Part shown: piece after piece, positions 25,680-33,701 of the stretch | Position numbering within the stretch: the first letter of the stretch is position 1 | Layout of the letters: each line of letters begins with the position of its first letter | Assembly: GCA_002399235.1 (NCBI GenBank) | Contig: DHDH01000013.1 | Span: 1-64,000, forward strand | Direction of reading: 5' to 3' | From: Firmicutes bacterium UBA4881 | Lineage (GTDB): Bacteria; Bacillota; DTU065 | Length of the DNA stretch: 64,000 nucleotides | Translations under genes and position numbers: made by a program | The notes under the pieces: model-generated | What the model saw: only the letters and a program-made list of their open reading frames with translations | Told to the model about the DNA's origin: nothing | Database searches by the model: none

Positions 25680-26765
25680 GTGGATATTGGCATAGTTGGC
25701 TTGCCTAATGTGGGCAAGTCCACTTTATTTAACGCATTAACTCAAGCTGGAGCAATGGTAGCAAACTACCCTTTTTGTACAATTGAGCCACAGATAGGTG
25801 TAGTACCAGTACCAGATAATCGATTAAGACAATTAGGGGAATTACTTAAGCCAGAAAAATTAACCCCTACCACGATTCAATTTATTGATATTGCTGGCCT
25901 GGTTAAAGGTGCTAGCAAAGGCGAAGGTTTAGGAAACCAATTCTTAGGTCATATTAGAGAGGTCGATGCAGTTTTACATGTAGTACGTTTCTTCGGTAAC
26001 AGTAATGTGGTCCATGTGAATGGACAGGTAGATCCACTAGCAGACTTAGGTGTTATTTCTACGGAATTGGCCCTTGCTGACTTAGATACCGTAGAAAAAC
26101 GGATGGAAAAGACTGCAAGACAAATAAAGACCGGCAAACCCGAGTATAAAGAGGAAATGGCTGAGTTAGAAGGGCTAGTAAAGTTTTTGAGTGCCGGGAA
26201 AAAGCCACCCCATTCTCCCCTTGTCGCTGAACTACAACTGCTAAGTTCTAAACCTTGTATTTATGTAGCAAACTTAGACGAAGATCAGATTATGGCTCCA
26301 GAAAAGGTAAACGGTTATCAGGAATTTGTAGCTTATGCTAAAGAAAATGGCGCGGAAGTTGTACCAATTTCTGCTGACTTAGAGATGGGCCTAGTAGAGT
26401 TATCAGAAGATGAAAGAGAAGAATATTGGGATAGTATGGGTCTTACTTACGAAAGTGGTTTAGAGAGGTTAATTGCTAAGAGTTACCAACTTTTAGATCT
26501 AGTGACTTTTTATACAGTTAAAGGACCAGAGACTAGAGCTTGGACTATCAAAAAGGGAACCAAAGCCCCAGAAGCTGCTGGCAAGATTCACTCAGATATG
26601 GAGGCTGGTTTCATTAAAGCAGAGGTTGTCACCTTCGGAGCTTTAAACCAAGTAAAATCGTTTGCAGCAGCTAAGGATAAAGGTGATCTGAGAATAGAAG
26701 GCCGTGATTACGTCGTGCAAGATGGGGATGTAATTCTCTTCCGTTTTAAGGCACCTAATAACTAA
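25680..26765 (+). CDS. ychF: Obg-like GTPase/ATPase YchF
   Basis: 361 residues. P-loop GLPNVGKSTLFNAL, switch region NYPFCTIEPQIG, G3 DIAGLVKGASKGEGLGNQFL, and NLDE in place of NKxD, which marks the ATP-preferring YchF clade; a C-terminal TGS domain ends the protein. It binds ribosomes. GTG 25671 is also in frame, but AAAGGAAG is too close to it and is 8 nt before GTG 25680. Confidence 0.95.
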   Translation: MDIGIVGLPNVGKSTLFNALTQAGAMVANYPFCTIEPQIGVVPVPDNRLRQLGELLKPEKLTPTTIQFIDIAGLVKGASKGEGLGNQFLGHIREVDAVLHVVRFFGNSNVVHVNGQVDPLADLGVISTELALADLDTVEKRMEKTARQIKTGKPEYKEEMAELEGLVKFLSAGKKPPHSPLVAELQLLSSKPCIYVANLDEDQIMAPEKVNGYQEFVAYAKENGAEVVPISADLEMGLVELSEDEREEYWDSMGLTYESGLERLIAKSYQLLDLVTFYTVKGPETRAWTIKKGTKAPEAAGKIHSDMEAGFIKAEVVTFGALNQVKSFAAAKDKGDLRIEGRDYVVQDGDVILFRFKAPNN

Positions 26766-26804
26766 AAAGTTGTCAATAGAGAATTCTGGTTGTCCACCCT
26801 ACAC

Positions 26805-26833
26805 TTGAGATTATCTTGAGAGAATGGTATAAT
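26805..26833 (+). promoter_or_regulatory. sigma-A promoter of the rpsF operon
   Basis: TTGAGA (26805-26810), 17-nt spacer, TATAAT (26828-26833); transcript would begin near 26840. Confidence 0.88.
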
Positions 26834-26837
26834 ATGC

Positions 26838-26885
26838 CCGATGTCCCTGCTTTGTTTTTAACAGAGCCATAGACCATAGGGAGGA
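26838..26885 (+). promoter_or_regulatory. possible S6:S18-binding rpsF leader RNA
   Basis: The leader can fold with TCCCT pairing to AGGGA around a GCTTTG/CAGAGC stem, with CCG near the 5' side. An S6:S18 autoregulatory leader containing a CCG element is known before rpsF in many bacteria. The pairing seen is suggestive only. Confidence 0.4.
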
Positions 26886-26896
26886 GGTGAAAGCCA

Positions 26897-27193
26897 GTGA
26901 GAGATTACGAGATCATGTACATCGTCAATCCCACTGTTGCTGATCAGGAGGAAACCTTAGAGGAATCTATTAATAAGGTTCATACACTGATTACTGACAA
27001 TGGCGGCGAAATTGTCAATGTTGATCGCTGGGGCAAGAGAAAGTTTGCCTATGAGATCGAAAAGATCAAAGAAGGCTATTATGTAGTTACTAAGTTTAAG
27101 ATTGCTGCCACAGCGCTTACAGAGCTCAATCGTGTTTTGAAGTTGAACGAGGACCTTGTTCGCTTCATGATTATTAATGAGGAACTTAACTGA
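26897..27193 (+). CDS. rpsF: 30S ribosomal protein S6
   Basis: 98 residues, full-length S6: RDYEIMYIVNPTVADQEE, the central VDRWGKRKFAYEIEKIKEGYYV motif and RFMIINEELN. GTG start with GGGAGGAGGTG upstream. First gene of rpsF-ssb-rpsR. Confidence 0.97.
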   Translation: MRDYEIMYIVNPTVADQEETLEESINKVHTLITDNGGEIVNVDRWGKRKFAYEIEKIKEGYYVVTKFKIAATALTELNRVLKLNEDLVRFMIINEELN

Positions 27194-27208
27194 TTGGGGG
27201 GTCTAGGG

Positions 27209-27628
27209 ATGCTAAACCGGGTAATATTAATTGGAAGATTGACCCGTGACCCTGAACTGAAATACACCTCGAATGGTAGACCTGTATCTACATTTACTTT
27301 AGCTGTAGACAGAGGCTTTACTAATCAACAAGGCGAACGGGAAGCAGATTTTATTCCTATTGTAGCATGGAATAAGCTTGCAGAGACTATCGCCCATAAT
27401 TTGGTCAAAGGACGTCTCGTTGCTGTAGAAGGTAAGCTTCGTGTTAGAAGTTATGAAGCAAAAGATGGAGGCCGTCGTTATGTTACTGAGGTAATTGCTG
27501 ATATGGTGCAATTCCTTGAACGTAAAGGAACTGGTTCTTCAGATAGCGATGCTGATAATTTTGACTCTATTAATGAGGATAATTACAGTTCAGGCGGCGA
27601 TGATTCCTTAGAAGAAGTCCCCTTTTAA
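27209..27628 (+). CDS. ssb: single-stranded DNA-binding protein
   Basis: 139 residues: OB-fold opening MLNRVILIGRLTRDPELKYT, FTLAVDR, FIPIVAWNKLAETIA and the acidic tail that ends in SLEEVPF, close to the DDxPF tip by which SSB recruits partner proteins. ATG 27209 has GGGGGG about 7 nt upstream; an in-frame TTG at 27194 is less likely. Lies between the two ribosomal protein genes as in most Firmicutes. Confidence 0.97.
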   Translation: MLNRVILIGRLTRDPELKYTSNGRPVSTFTLAVDRGFTNQQGEREADFIPIVAWNKLAETIAHNLVKGRLVAVEGKLRVRSYEAKDGGRRYVTEVIADMVQFLERKGTGSSDSDADNFDSINEDNYSSGGDDSLEEVPF

Positions 27629-27641
27629 AGGAGGGTAAAAG

Positions 27642-27884
27642 ATGGAGCCCAACAAGAAAGACAAGAAGAAGCGCCGCCGCAGAAAGGTATGTTCCTTCTG
27701 CGTTGACAAGATGACTTCAGTTGATTATAAGGATCTGGGCAGATTGCGCCGTTATGTATCTGAAAGAGGTAAGATTCTTCCAAGAAGAATCAATGGTAAC
27801 TGCGCTCATCACCAGAGACAGCTTACTCTTGCTATTAAGAAAGCTCGTTTTATGGCACTTTTGCCATATGTCACAGAAGAGTAA
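27642..27884 (+). CDS. rpsR: 30S ribosomal protein S18
   Basis: 80 residues, very basic N-terminus (KKDKKKRRRRKVCSFC) with a CxxC pair that suggests the zinc-binding (C+) form, then the S18 core YKDLGRLRRYVSERGKILPRR and the ARFMALLPY end. Preceded by AAAGGAGG; ends at a terminator. Confidence 0.97.
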   Translation: MEPNKKDKKKRRRRKVCSFCVDKMTSVDYKDLGRLRRYVSERGKILPRRINGNCAHHQRQLTLAIKKARFMALLPYVTEE

Positions 27885-27888
27885 CTTT

Positions 27889-27913
27889 GAGGAGGGGAAA
27901 CCCTCCTCTTTTT
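27889..27913 (+). terminator. intrinsic terminator of rpsF-ssb-rpsR
   Basis: Perfect 8-bp stem GAGGAGGG/CCCTCCTC with GAAA loop and T5. Confidence 0.93.
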
Positions 27914-28124
27914 CAACTTATATTGAAGTTAAGCGACTTAACTGTTACGATAGTGTTGTTGTTCTAGCGTAAAAAATGATAATCCCTTGCGACTTACCCC
28001 GATAATTAAATTTCTCTATGTTTTTAATTTAGTTGGAAATAAGGTATCATAGAGGATTGATGAAGGTTTCTAAAGAATTTATAAGTATACTCAAAGTAAC
28101 TGTTACATTTAAGGGGGTATAGAT

Positions 28125-28457
28125 ATGGAACAAGGGAATAAAGAGCTAGATATTGCTAGAAATATTCGCACAATAGATTGGTTGCGTACAGAAATTCTTG
28201 AACATATCACCCATCTTTTTAAAGCTATGTGGCAAAACCGTGAGGAATTAATGTTAGAGGCTTTAGCAGGTATTGTTATGGCTACTTTTTTGCTAGGTAA
28301 AAGATTAGGCATTAGTTATTCACGCTTAGAGAATAAAGTTTTGGTCAAACTAAATGCAAGTATTCGCGAAGATCATGAGATAGAAAAATGGTATGGTGAT
28401 ATGACCAGCTTATTACATTTTTGGCAAGATAAACGAGGTGATCCTTTTGACCGATAA
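28125..28457 (+). CDS. MazG-like family protein
   Basis: 110 residues, mostly helical: NIRTIDWLRTEILEHITHLF, LEALAGIVMATFLLGKRLGISYSRLENKV and the closing EKWYGDMTSLLHFW. This resembles the small MazG-like family that sits next to DUF2232 genes in Clostridia. The metal-binding EExxE and ExxD motifs of active MazG are not clear, so enzyme activity is uncertain. Overlaps the DUF2232 gene. Confidence 0.78.
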   Translation: MEQGNKELDIARNIRTIDWLRTEILEHITHLFKAMWQNREELMLEALAGIVMATFLLGKRLGISYSRLENKVLVKLNASIREDHEIEKWYGDMTSLLHFWQDKRGDPFDR

Positions 28458-29412
28458 TAAAGGTGGATTTAAGTGGGCTGAGTATATCTTTATTTTTTCT
28501 TTTATGGTACTAATAGTTTCATTATCTTTTTTAGCTCAGCCTTTTTCATTGTTTTTAGTGACACTGATTCCTCTGCCAATATTAATTGCTTCCTATCGTC
28601 ACGGAACTCTCTTAGGAGGTATTATTGCAGCTTTAGTTAGTGCTTTTTTTGCTCTGTTTTTGCAAGATGCCTCTCTGGTCATTCTAGTTATTTCTATGGC
28701 TACAGTTGGAATTGGTCTTGGCAATGCCTTAAAAGAAAATTTTTCCTCTAAGAAGGTACTAATAATTGGTATAGTTGCTAGTTTAATTACCGTCTCTCTT
28801 CTAGGGTTAGGTCTCTCTCTAATAACAAATCAACCGCTTTTAGTACTGTACCAGGAAACTACTGATAAGATCATGACCGAAATTAATGATAGAGGAGTAT
28901 TTACCCAAGCACAAATAGAGGTTGTCCAAGAAACATTAAAAACGCTACCTTTGCTATTCCCTTCGATGTTAATCACTGGTTCAATATTTATTGCTGGGAT
29001 TAACTTTTTAGCAGGTAGTTCTGTGCTAAAAAGATTAGGCGAGGATGTTGTAACCTTACCTCCTGTTTCACAGTGGATGTTTCCTTGGTGGGTTTCACTT
29101 TTATATGTAATACTTTTCCCACTCAATATGCTCAACACTTATCCTCTTTTTAATATTATTATACAGAACCTACTTAGTGTTGTTAGGTGGTTCCTGGTTC
29201 TCCAGGGAATCTGTATAATTCTATACTTTTTAAACTCAACACGAATGGCAAATTGGTTTAAAGCACTTATTTTGTTCCCTATTTATGCCTTTAGTAACTG
29301 GTTTTTAGTACTTATTGGCCTACTAGATCCTTGGCTTAAGTATAGAGGCAGAGCAAGAATCTACCAAGAAGAATTGAAAAAGCAAAAAGAGAATCAGAAG
29401 AAGCCAGAATAG
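28447..29412 (+). CDS. DUF2232 (YybS-family) membrane protein
   Basis: About 321 residues with some eight membrane spans and a basic tail. Opening GGFKWAEYIFIFSFMVLIV and the LAQPFSLFLVTLIPLPILIASYRHGTLLGG region fit YybS. In Bacillus the order is yybS-gdpP-rplI; here gdpP is missing and rplI follows directly after 11 nt. TTG 28447 has GAGGTGAT upstream; GTG 28438 is an alternative. Function unknown. Confidence 0.85.
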   Translation: MTDNKGGFKWAEYIFIFSFMVLIVSLSFLAQPFSLFLVTLIPLPILIASYRHGTLLGGIIAALVSAFFALFLQDASLVILVISMATVGIGLGNALKENFSSKKVLIIGIVASLITVSLLGLGLSLITNQPLLVLYQETTDKIMTEINDRGVFTQAQIEVVQETLKTLPLLFPSMLITGSIFIAGINFLAGSSVLKRLGEDVVTLPPVSQWMFPWWVSLLYVILFPLNMLNTYPLFNIIIQNLLSVVRWFLVLQGICIILYFLNSTRMANWFKALILFPIYAFSNWFLVLIGLLDPWLKYRGRARIYQEELKKQKENQKKPE

Positions 29413-29423
29413 GAGGAATCTAA

Positions 29424-29870
29424 ATGGATGTTATTTTAACTCAAGATGTAAAAACATTAGGTAAAAAAGGCGATTTAGTAAAAGTAAATGAAGGTTATGC
29501 TCGTAACTTTCTTATCCCTAAAGGTTTAGCTACAGAAGCTACTAAAGGAGCAATTACTCAAATCCAAGAGAAGAAAGAAGCACAAAAAAGAGCAGAAGAA
29601 AGAGCTAAACAACAAGCGTATGAACTAGCTGCTAAACTAAAAGGACAGACAGTAACCTTAAAGGTTAAGGCTGGGGAGAAAGGTAAGATATTTGGTTCTA
29701 TTAATTCTGCTGATGTAGCAACAGCTATAAATAAACAATTCAAGTTAGATATAGATAAAAAGAAGATCCAGATTGATACCATTAAAGAATTAGGAACTTT
29801 TACAGCTAAAATTAAGTTGTTCCCAGAGGTAAGTGCAGAAATAAAGATAAGCGTACAAGCTGCTGAATAA
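29424..29870 (+). CDS. rplI: 50S ribosomal protein L9
   Basis: 148 residues, the normal length. N-terminal domain MDVILTQDVKTLGKKGDLVKVNEGYARNFL and GLATEATKGAI, long central helix rich in Lys/Glu/Ala, and C-terminal domain with GKIFGSINSADVA. AGGAGGAAT precedes ATG. Ends the plus-strand block. Confidence 0.97.
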   Translation: MDVILTQDVKTLGKKGDLVKVNEGYARNFLIPKGLATEATKGAITQIQEKKEAQKRAEERAKQQAYELAAKLKGQTVTLKVKAGEKGKIFGSINSADVATAINKQFKLDIDKKKIQIDTIKELGTFTAKIKLFPEVSAEIKISVQAAE

Positions 29871-29937
29871 ATAAGTTTAGTAAATAGTCTTGTGGGCAAC
29901 AAATAAGCTGTTAATTAAAGGTTACTGATACGAAAAA

Positions 29938-29967
29938 AGCCCCTGACTAAAGTCGGGGGCTAAATTT
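29938..29967. terminator. bidirectional intrinsic terminator
   Basis: An 11-bp stem with one G-U pair (29938-29948 / 29951-29961) with A6 before and T6 after; it ends both rplI (plus) and the zinc-ribbon gene cluster (minus). Confidence 0.88.
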
Positions 29968-29968
29968 T

Positions 29969-30388
29969 TTAATCAAAGAGGTAAATAAATGGCTCGATAA
30001 AATAAGCAAAGATAGTGGTAGTAAATATTAAAACGAAAAAGAGTAAAATGAGATCTTTGATTAGGGCAAAAATGAGTAGAGCTAAGCCTTGAGAGCGGCG
30101 ACCTGAAGTAGTTAAGCTCCAGATACCCATTATTTCACCAAAAAAAGGTAAGAAGAGAGTACCGACAATTAACCAAAACATAGCCATACTCGACCAAGGT
30201 TTCCATTCGTAAGTATTGTTTTGCGGTAGTTTTTGAAGAGAAACTCCACAATGTACACAAACAACAGCTTTAGCAAGAACTTTCTCTCCACAATTATAAC
30301 AATATTTTACTTCATTGCTTTCTAAGACCTTATTGTAGTTTTCGTTGGTCTTAGATGCTGAATATTGATTGGCATTATCATTAGACAT
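29969..30388 (-). CDS. zinc-ribbon membrane protein (DUF4190-like)
   Basis: 139 residues. A zinc ribbon at the N-terminus (YCYNCGEKVLAKAVVCVHCG) is followed by a linker and two or three membrane spans with the GEIMGIWSLTTSGRRSQGLA segment. GTG 30403 is in frame, but GAGGA lies 8 nt before ATG 30388. It is the last of three minus-strand genes, all small membrane proteins, two of them with zinc ribbons. Function unknown. Confidence 0.75.
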   Translation of the reverse strand: MSNDNANQYSASKTNENYNKVLESNEVKYCYNCGEKVLAKAVVCVHCGVSLQKLPQNNTYEWKPWSSMAMFWLIVGTLFLPFFGEIMGIWSLTTSGRRSQGLALLIFALIKDLILLFFVLIFTTTIFAYFIEPFIYLFD

Positions 30389-30416
30389 GGCATTATTCCT
30401 CACTTATAAACTTAAT

Positions 30417-30893
30417 TTAGGCACTCCAGACAAACCAGTTAAGCTTATCTAATAATATTTGTAAAGTATAGCAAACAAGTACAATCGTTATAAAATGATT
30501 TTCCCACCATTTATCACTCTGCTCTAACCAAGATAAAGATGTATTCTTCCATCCATAGACATAAGCAACCCTAAAGGGAAGAGATATCAATGTGTAGATA
30601 AAAAGAGATGAGCCAAAGAGACTAAAATGCAACGCTTGAGAAAAATTGCCAACACTCATCGCCAAAAACGATCTGGTTCCCCCACAAAGGGGACAACGTA
30701 GGCTGTGGTGTAATATGTTTCTTATCCTACCTATTAGAGTAAAAAGGGTAAATAGATAGCCATTATGAGGTGGGAACAGGTTATACAAAAGTACCACCAC
30801 ATAAATACAGATGGTAGTGAATATTATAGCAGCGTTCTTTTTGTGCTCTGGTTTAAAATTCTTTAGTAAAAAACGGGGAGCCAAGTCTAGCAA
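30417..30893 (-). CDS. DUF2752 membrane protein
   Basis: 158 residues with about four membrane spans. The DUF2752 signature is clear: SLRCPLCGGTRSFLAMSVGNFSQALHFSLFG. The TTG start has AGGAGG 8 nt upstream, and that site overlaps the stop of the gene before it. In many genomes DUF2752 genes neighbour zinc-ribbon/TM2 proteins, as here. Function unknown. Confidence 0.88.
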   Translation of the reverse strand: MLDLAPRFLLKNFKPEHKKNAAIIFTTICIYVVVLLYNLFPPHNGYLFTLFTLIGRIRNILHHSLRCPLCGGTRSFLAMSVGNFSQALHFSLFGSSLFIYTLISLPFRVAYVYGWKNTSLSWLEQSDKWWENHFITIVLVCYTLQILLDKLNWFVWSA

Positions 30894-30905
30894 GGCAAGA
30901 ACCTC

Positions 30906-31361
30906 CTAAAAGAATTCCCATTGGCCGACAGGCTGGCCATTTTCCAACTTCTTCCCAATAGTATAGGCATCGATCATGGTTGCGATATTTATGGCTAAAG
31001 GGAAGGGACCCGCAGAATAGACTAGTAGGAAACAACTAACTAAAAGAACTAAGCCTTTAGTTACCTGCCCAAGATAAATTTGGCCAGCGCCGCAGAAAAA
31101 GCAGCTTAAGATAACTGCTACACCAGGGCTTTTGGGTGGATTACTCGGATAAACTAGTGAGGATGAATTCATATCAAAATTATAACCCGATCTGCTTTGC
31201 CTAATTAAGCGACAGCCGCAACTAGTGCAAATCTCCTGTTCATCATGAGTGGAAGCACCACACTCTTGGCAGAATTTAGTATCATTTAAGGGACGAACGC
31301 CACAGCTGGTGCAAACTTCGGCTTTAGCATTAACATCAGCACCACAAGAACGGCAATGCAT
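30906..31361 (-). CDS. double zinc-ribbon plus TM2-domain protein
   Basis: 151 residues. Two zinc ribbons in the first 55 residues (CRSCGADVNAKAEVCTSCG; CQECGASTHDEQEICTSCG), then a TM2 domain with FFCGAGQIYLGQVTKGL and a final IDAYTIGKKLENG. TM2 proteins are membrane hairpins of unknown role. First gene of the minus-strand trio, ATG with GAGGAGGAAT. Confidence 0.85.
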   Translation of the reverse strand: MHCRSCGADVNAKAEVCTSCGVRPLNDTKFCQECGASTHDEQEICTSCGCRLIRQSRSGYNFDMNSSSLVYPSNPPKSPGVAVILSCFFCGAGQIYLGQVTKGLVLLVSCFLLVYSAGPFPLAINIATMIDAYTIGKKLENGQPVGQWEFF

Positions 31362-31449
31362 AAAATATTCCTCCTCAATTTTATCCTTAATATGTAGATC
31401 TTATTCTGGTAAGTGGGAGATTATCCTTTTATATGCATGTTTGTTTTAA

Positions 31450-32010
31450 TTAACTGTCAATATGGGTTAAAAGATACCAGCTTGCTAGTTTTCTAGGTAG
31501 ACTTTGAGGGGTATTGGCGTGTCTAATAAAATGGAGCGTTAGTAAAACCTTTTCACTCTTAACTCCCTCTAAGGTGACCATCTCAACTACTGGTATGTCC
31601 GAGTTTTCTTTCAAAAAAGATTTAAATCTTTCATAGGTGCGACCAACTCTATAGTTTTTATCAACTGTAAAACATTTTTGAGTTTTTTGAGGAAAATCAA
31701 TATTTTTAGCTGAGAACGGTTTGTAGTCTATATAGCTATAAATTGTTCTTTCGCAACACATGATAGTGTTGCGAATGGTTACATAGATGTAATGAATAGA
31801 TTATCCCTTTAGAATGAGTGGGCTAATTATCTTATCAAAGTACCTAATAAAGTTTTCTGCGGTTCTTTGAGCAACAGAAGCGATGTACATTGATTTTTCT
31901 ACTGAACAACTGTCTAATCTATCATAGCCAGTGCATACATAGGATGGCATGCATAGTGTGTTAGAGATGCTTCCCTTTTTGCATCCAAAACTTCGACGAT
32001 ATGAAGACCT
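31450..32010 (-). pseudogene. IS30-family transposase remnant
   Basis: The ORF from 31761 encodes RTIYSYIDYKPFSAKNIDFP and GRTYERFKSFLKENSDIPVVEM, typical of IS30 transposases just before the catalytic core. Reading the same frame upstream gives AENFIRYFDKIISPLILKG, then a TAA where the family has Gln, then SIHYIYV; still further up are SYVCTGYDRLDSCSVEKSMY and RRSFGCKKGSISNT. So the same frame is recognisable to about 32010 with one nonsense change. The C-terminal half with the rest of the DDE core is gone, cut at VLLTLHFIRHANTPQSL. A dead element. Confidence 0.85.
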
Positions 32011-32289
32011 ATGTATCCAAGAAAGCCATTATTCCTGTGAAAATCCAATACGCAGGGAATTATTTTTTACCAGTTTCGCTTCAAAACATGAAACTGGGAA
32101 GAATACCACAGTAAACAGATTTTAGGTTGCCTAGAAAGCTTGTAAACTAGTGTTAAAGATTACTCTACAACTAAATGCCAATTTGTAAGAGTTATTGCTA
32201 CTTTCTTGTATTTACGGGGCGGAACTAGTTTTACAAGTTAGCATAATATTACGCTGACGCTTAAATAAATTAGTACTAATTCGGAAATG

Positions 32290-32298
32290 TGGTATAAT
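32290..32298 (+). promoter_or_regulatory. extended -10 promoter of the ATPase operon
   Basis: TGGTATAAT forms an extended -10 element 23 nt before the ATPase ATG; a poor -35 (TTAGTA) lies 17 nt upstream of TATAAT. Confidence 0.65.
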
Positions 32299-32321
32299 AT
32301 ATATCAGATGGAGGTGCTAAT

Positions 32322-33701
32322 ATGCTTTCTTACTTAGAGTTAAGAAATTTTAAATCTTTTTCGGATATTACTTTTGATTTGCGAAAGGCATATGGGAAAC
32401 CCAAAAAAGTTGCTTTTATTTATGGCGAAAACGGTTCAGGTAAATCTAACCTTATGTCATCACTATTATTTTTGCTGCTAACCCTGGATACTTTAAATAA
32501 CCAAATCGAGGTAAAAAAGTTACAGGATCTTAATAACGATATGACTAATTCTGTAGAAGATGAAAAAGTCCGTCAAGACTTATTGCAGCAGGTACTCCGT
32601 ACGAGACTTTTTACTCTTTCTGATTTAATTGATGATTATAAAATGCTAGGAAGCGAACAACCAATGTCGTTAAAGTTTGGCTTCCAAATTAATGGCTCAG
32701 ATGGCAGCTATTTTATGGAGTTTTCAGAACACAAAATTATAAAAGAAGAGCTCCGTTATCAGCTAAATGAGCGTGAAGGAGTAGTTTTTTCTCTTAAAAA
32801 AAATCATCTTATACTCAGTCCGACTATCTTTTTTGATTTAAATTACAAAAAAGAGTTACAAGACAGCATTGAAAAGTACTGGGGAAAACATTCATTTATG
32901 GCTATCTTATGCAATGAATACCATTCCAAAAACATTGACTATATTAAGTCTAAAGTAAATACGAATCTTTTAGATGTAATTACTTGGATGAATAGGCTCT
33001 CTGTTTGGTGTAAAGAAAGCAAAGGTGAAACAGCAAGGATATCCATCCCATTTCGGTTTATGCGCCAATTAGAGAAAGGTTTTGTAAGAAATCAAAATAA
33101 TGAAGAACTAAAACTGTGTGAAGCAGCTTTAGATACTTTTTTTACACAATTATATTCTGATATTAAAGCTGCTTATTATGTTTTTACACCTGATAAGAAC
33201 AGGTTTTCTTATGAATTATATTTTAAGAAACTGATCGATGGGAGATTAATAAATGTTCCTATTTCGTTAGAGTCCACTGGAACTCAAAAGCTTTTAGAAA
33301 TTTTCCCTATGTTATTTACAAGTATTGCTGGCGCATCAGCATTTATTGATGAGATTGATAGTGGTATACATGATTTGCTAATTAAAAGTATTCTCGAAAG
33401 TTTAGAAGACTCTCTTAATGGCCAGTTTATAGCAACAACGCATAATACCTTACTCATGGAAAGCCTTTCGCCGGAAAGCACATATATTATTCGTGTCGAT
33501 GCTGGCGGAAATAAAAGTATTGAATGCGTAGCAAGTTATAAGCAGCGTACACAAAAGACTAATAACATAAGAAATAAGTATTTGCGAGGTGATTATAGCG
33601 GAATCCCTTATACTGGATATTTGGATTTTGAAGAAATAGTTGAAGATATGCTTCATAATACCCATTCTTCGTCTATTGATAAGGATGGTGACGAAGAGTG
33701 A
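32322..33701 (+). CDS. AAA15/ABC-type ATPase, RloA/AriA-like (putative phage defence)
   Basis: 459 residues. Opening LELRNFKSFSDITFDL, Walker A GENGSGKS (residues 35-42), a long helical insertion, an ABC-like signature LESTGTQKLLEIF (317-327), Walker B SAFIDEIDSGIHD (339-351) and the switch histidine in FIATTHNTLLMES (369-381). The C-terminus NIRNKYLRGDYSGIPY is common in RloA/AAA15 proteins. Such ATPases act as sensors beside a small effector in defence systems such as RloAB or PARIS. The effector-like gene overlaps its stop codon (GTGA). Sits between a dead IS30 element and housekeeping genes, as expected for acquired DNA. Confidence 0.85.
   Translation: MLSYLELRNFKSFSDITFDLRKAYGKPKKVAFIYGENGSGKSNLMSSLLFLLLTLDTLNNQIEVKKLQDLNNDMTNSVEDEKVRQDLLQQVLRTRLFTLSDLIDDYKMLGSEQPMSLKFGFQINGSDGSYFMEFSEHKIIKEELRYQLNEREGVVFSLKKNHLILSPTIFFDLNYKKELQDSIEKYWGKHSFMAILCNEYHSKNIDYIKSKVNTNLLDVITWMNRLSVWCKESKGETARISIPFRFMRQLEKGFVRNQNNEELKLCEAALDTFFTQLYSDIKAAYYVFTPDKNRFSYELYFKKLIDGRLINVPISLESTGTQKLLEIFPMLFTSIAGASAFIDEIDSGIHDLLIKSILESLEDSLNGQFIATTHNTLLMESLSPESTYIIRVDAGGNKSIECVASYKQRTQKTNNIRNKYLRGDYSGIPYTGYLDFEEIVEDMLHNTHSSSIDKDGDEE

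Noticed and set aside
27721..27972. 83-codon ORF overlapping rpsR
   Set aside because: Out-of-frame shadow of rpsR that runs through its terminator.
32011..32280. Terminal inverted repeat of the IS30 element
   Set aside because: The sequence upstream of the readable transposase frame is degenerate; no pair of matching ends could be found.
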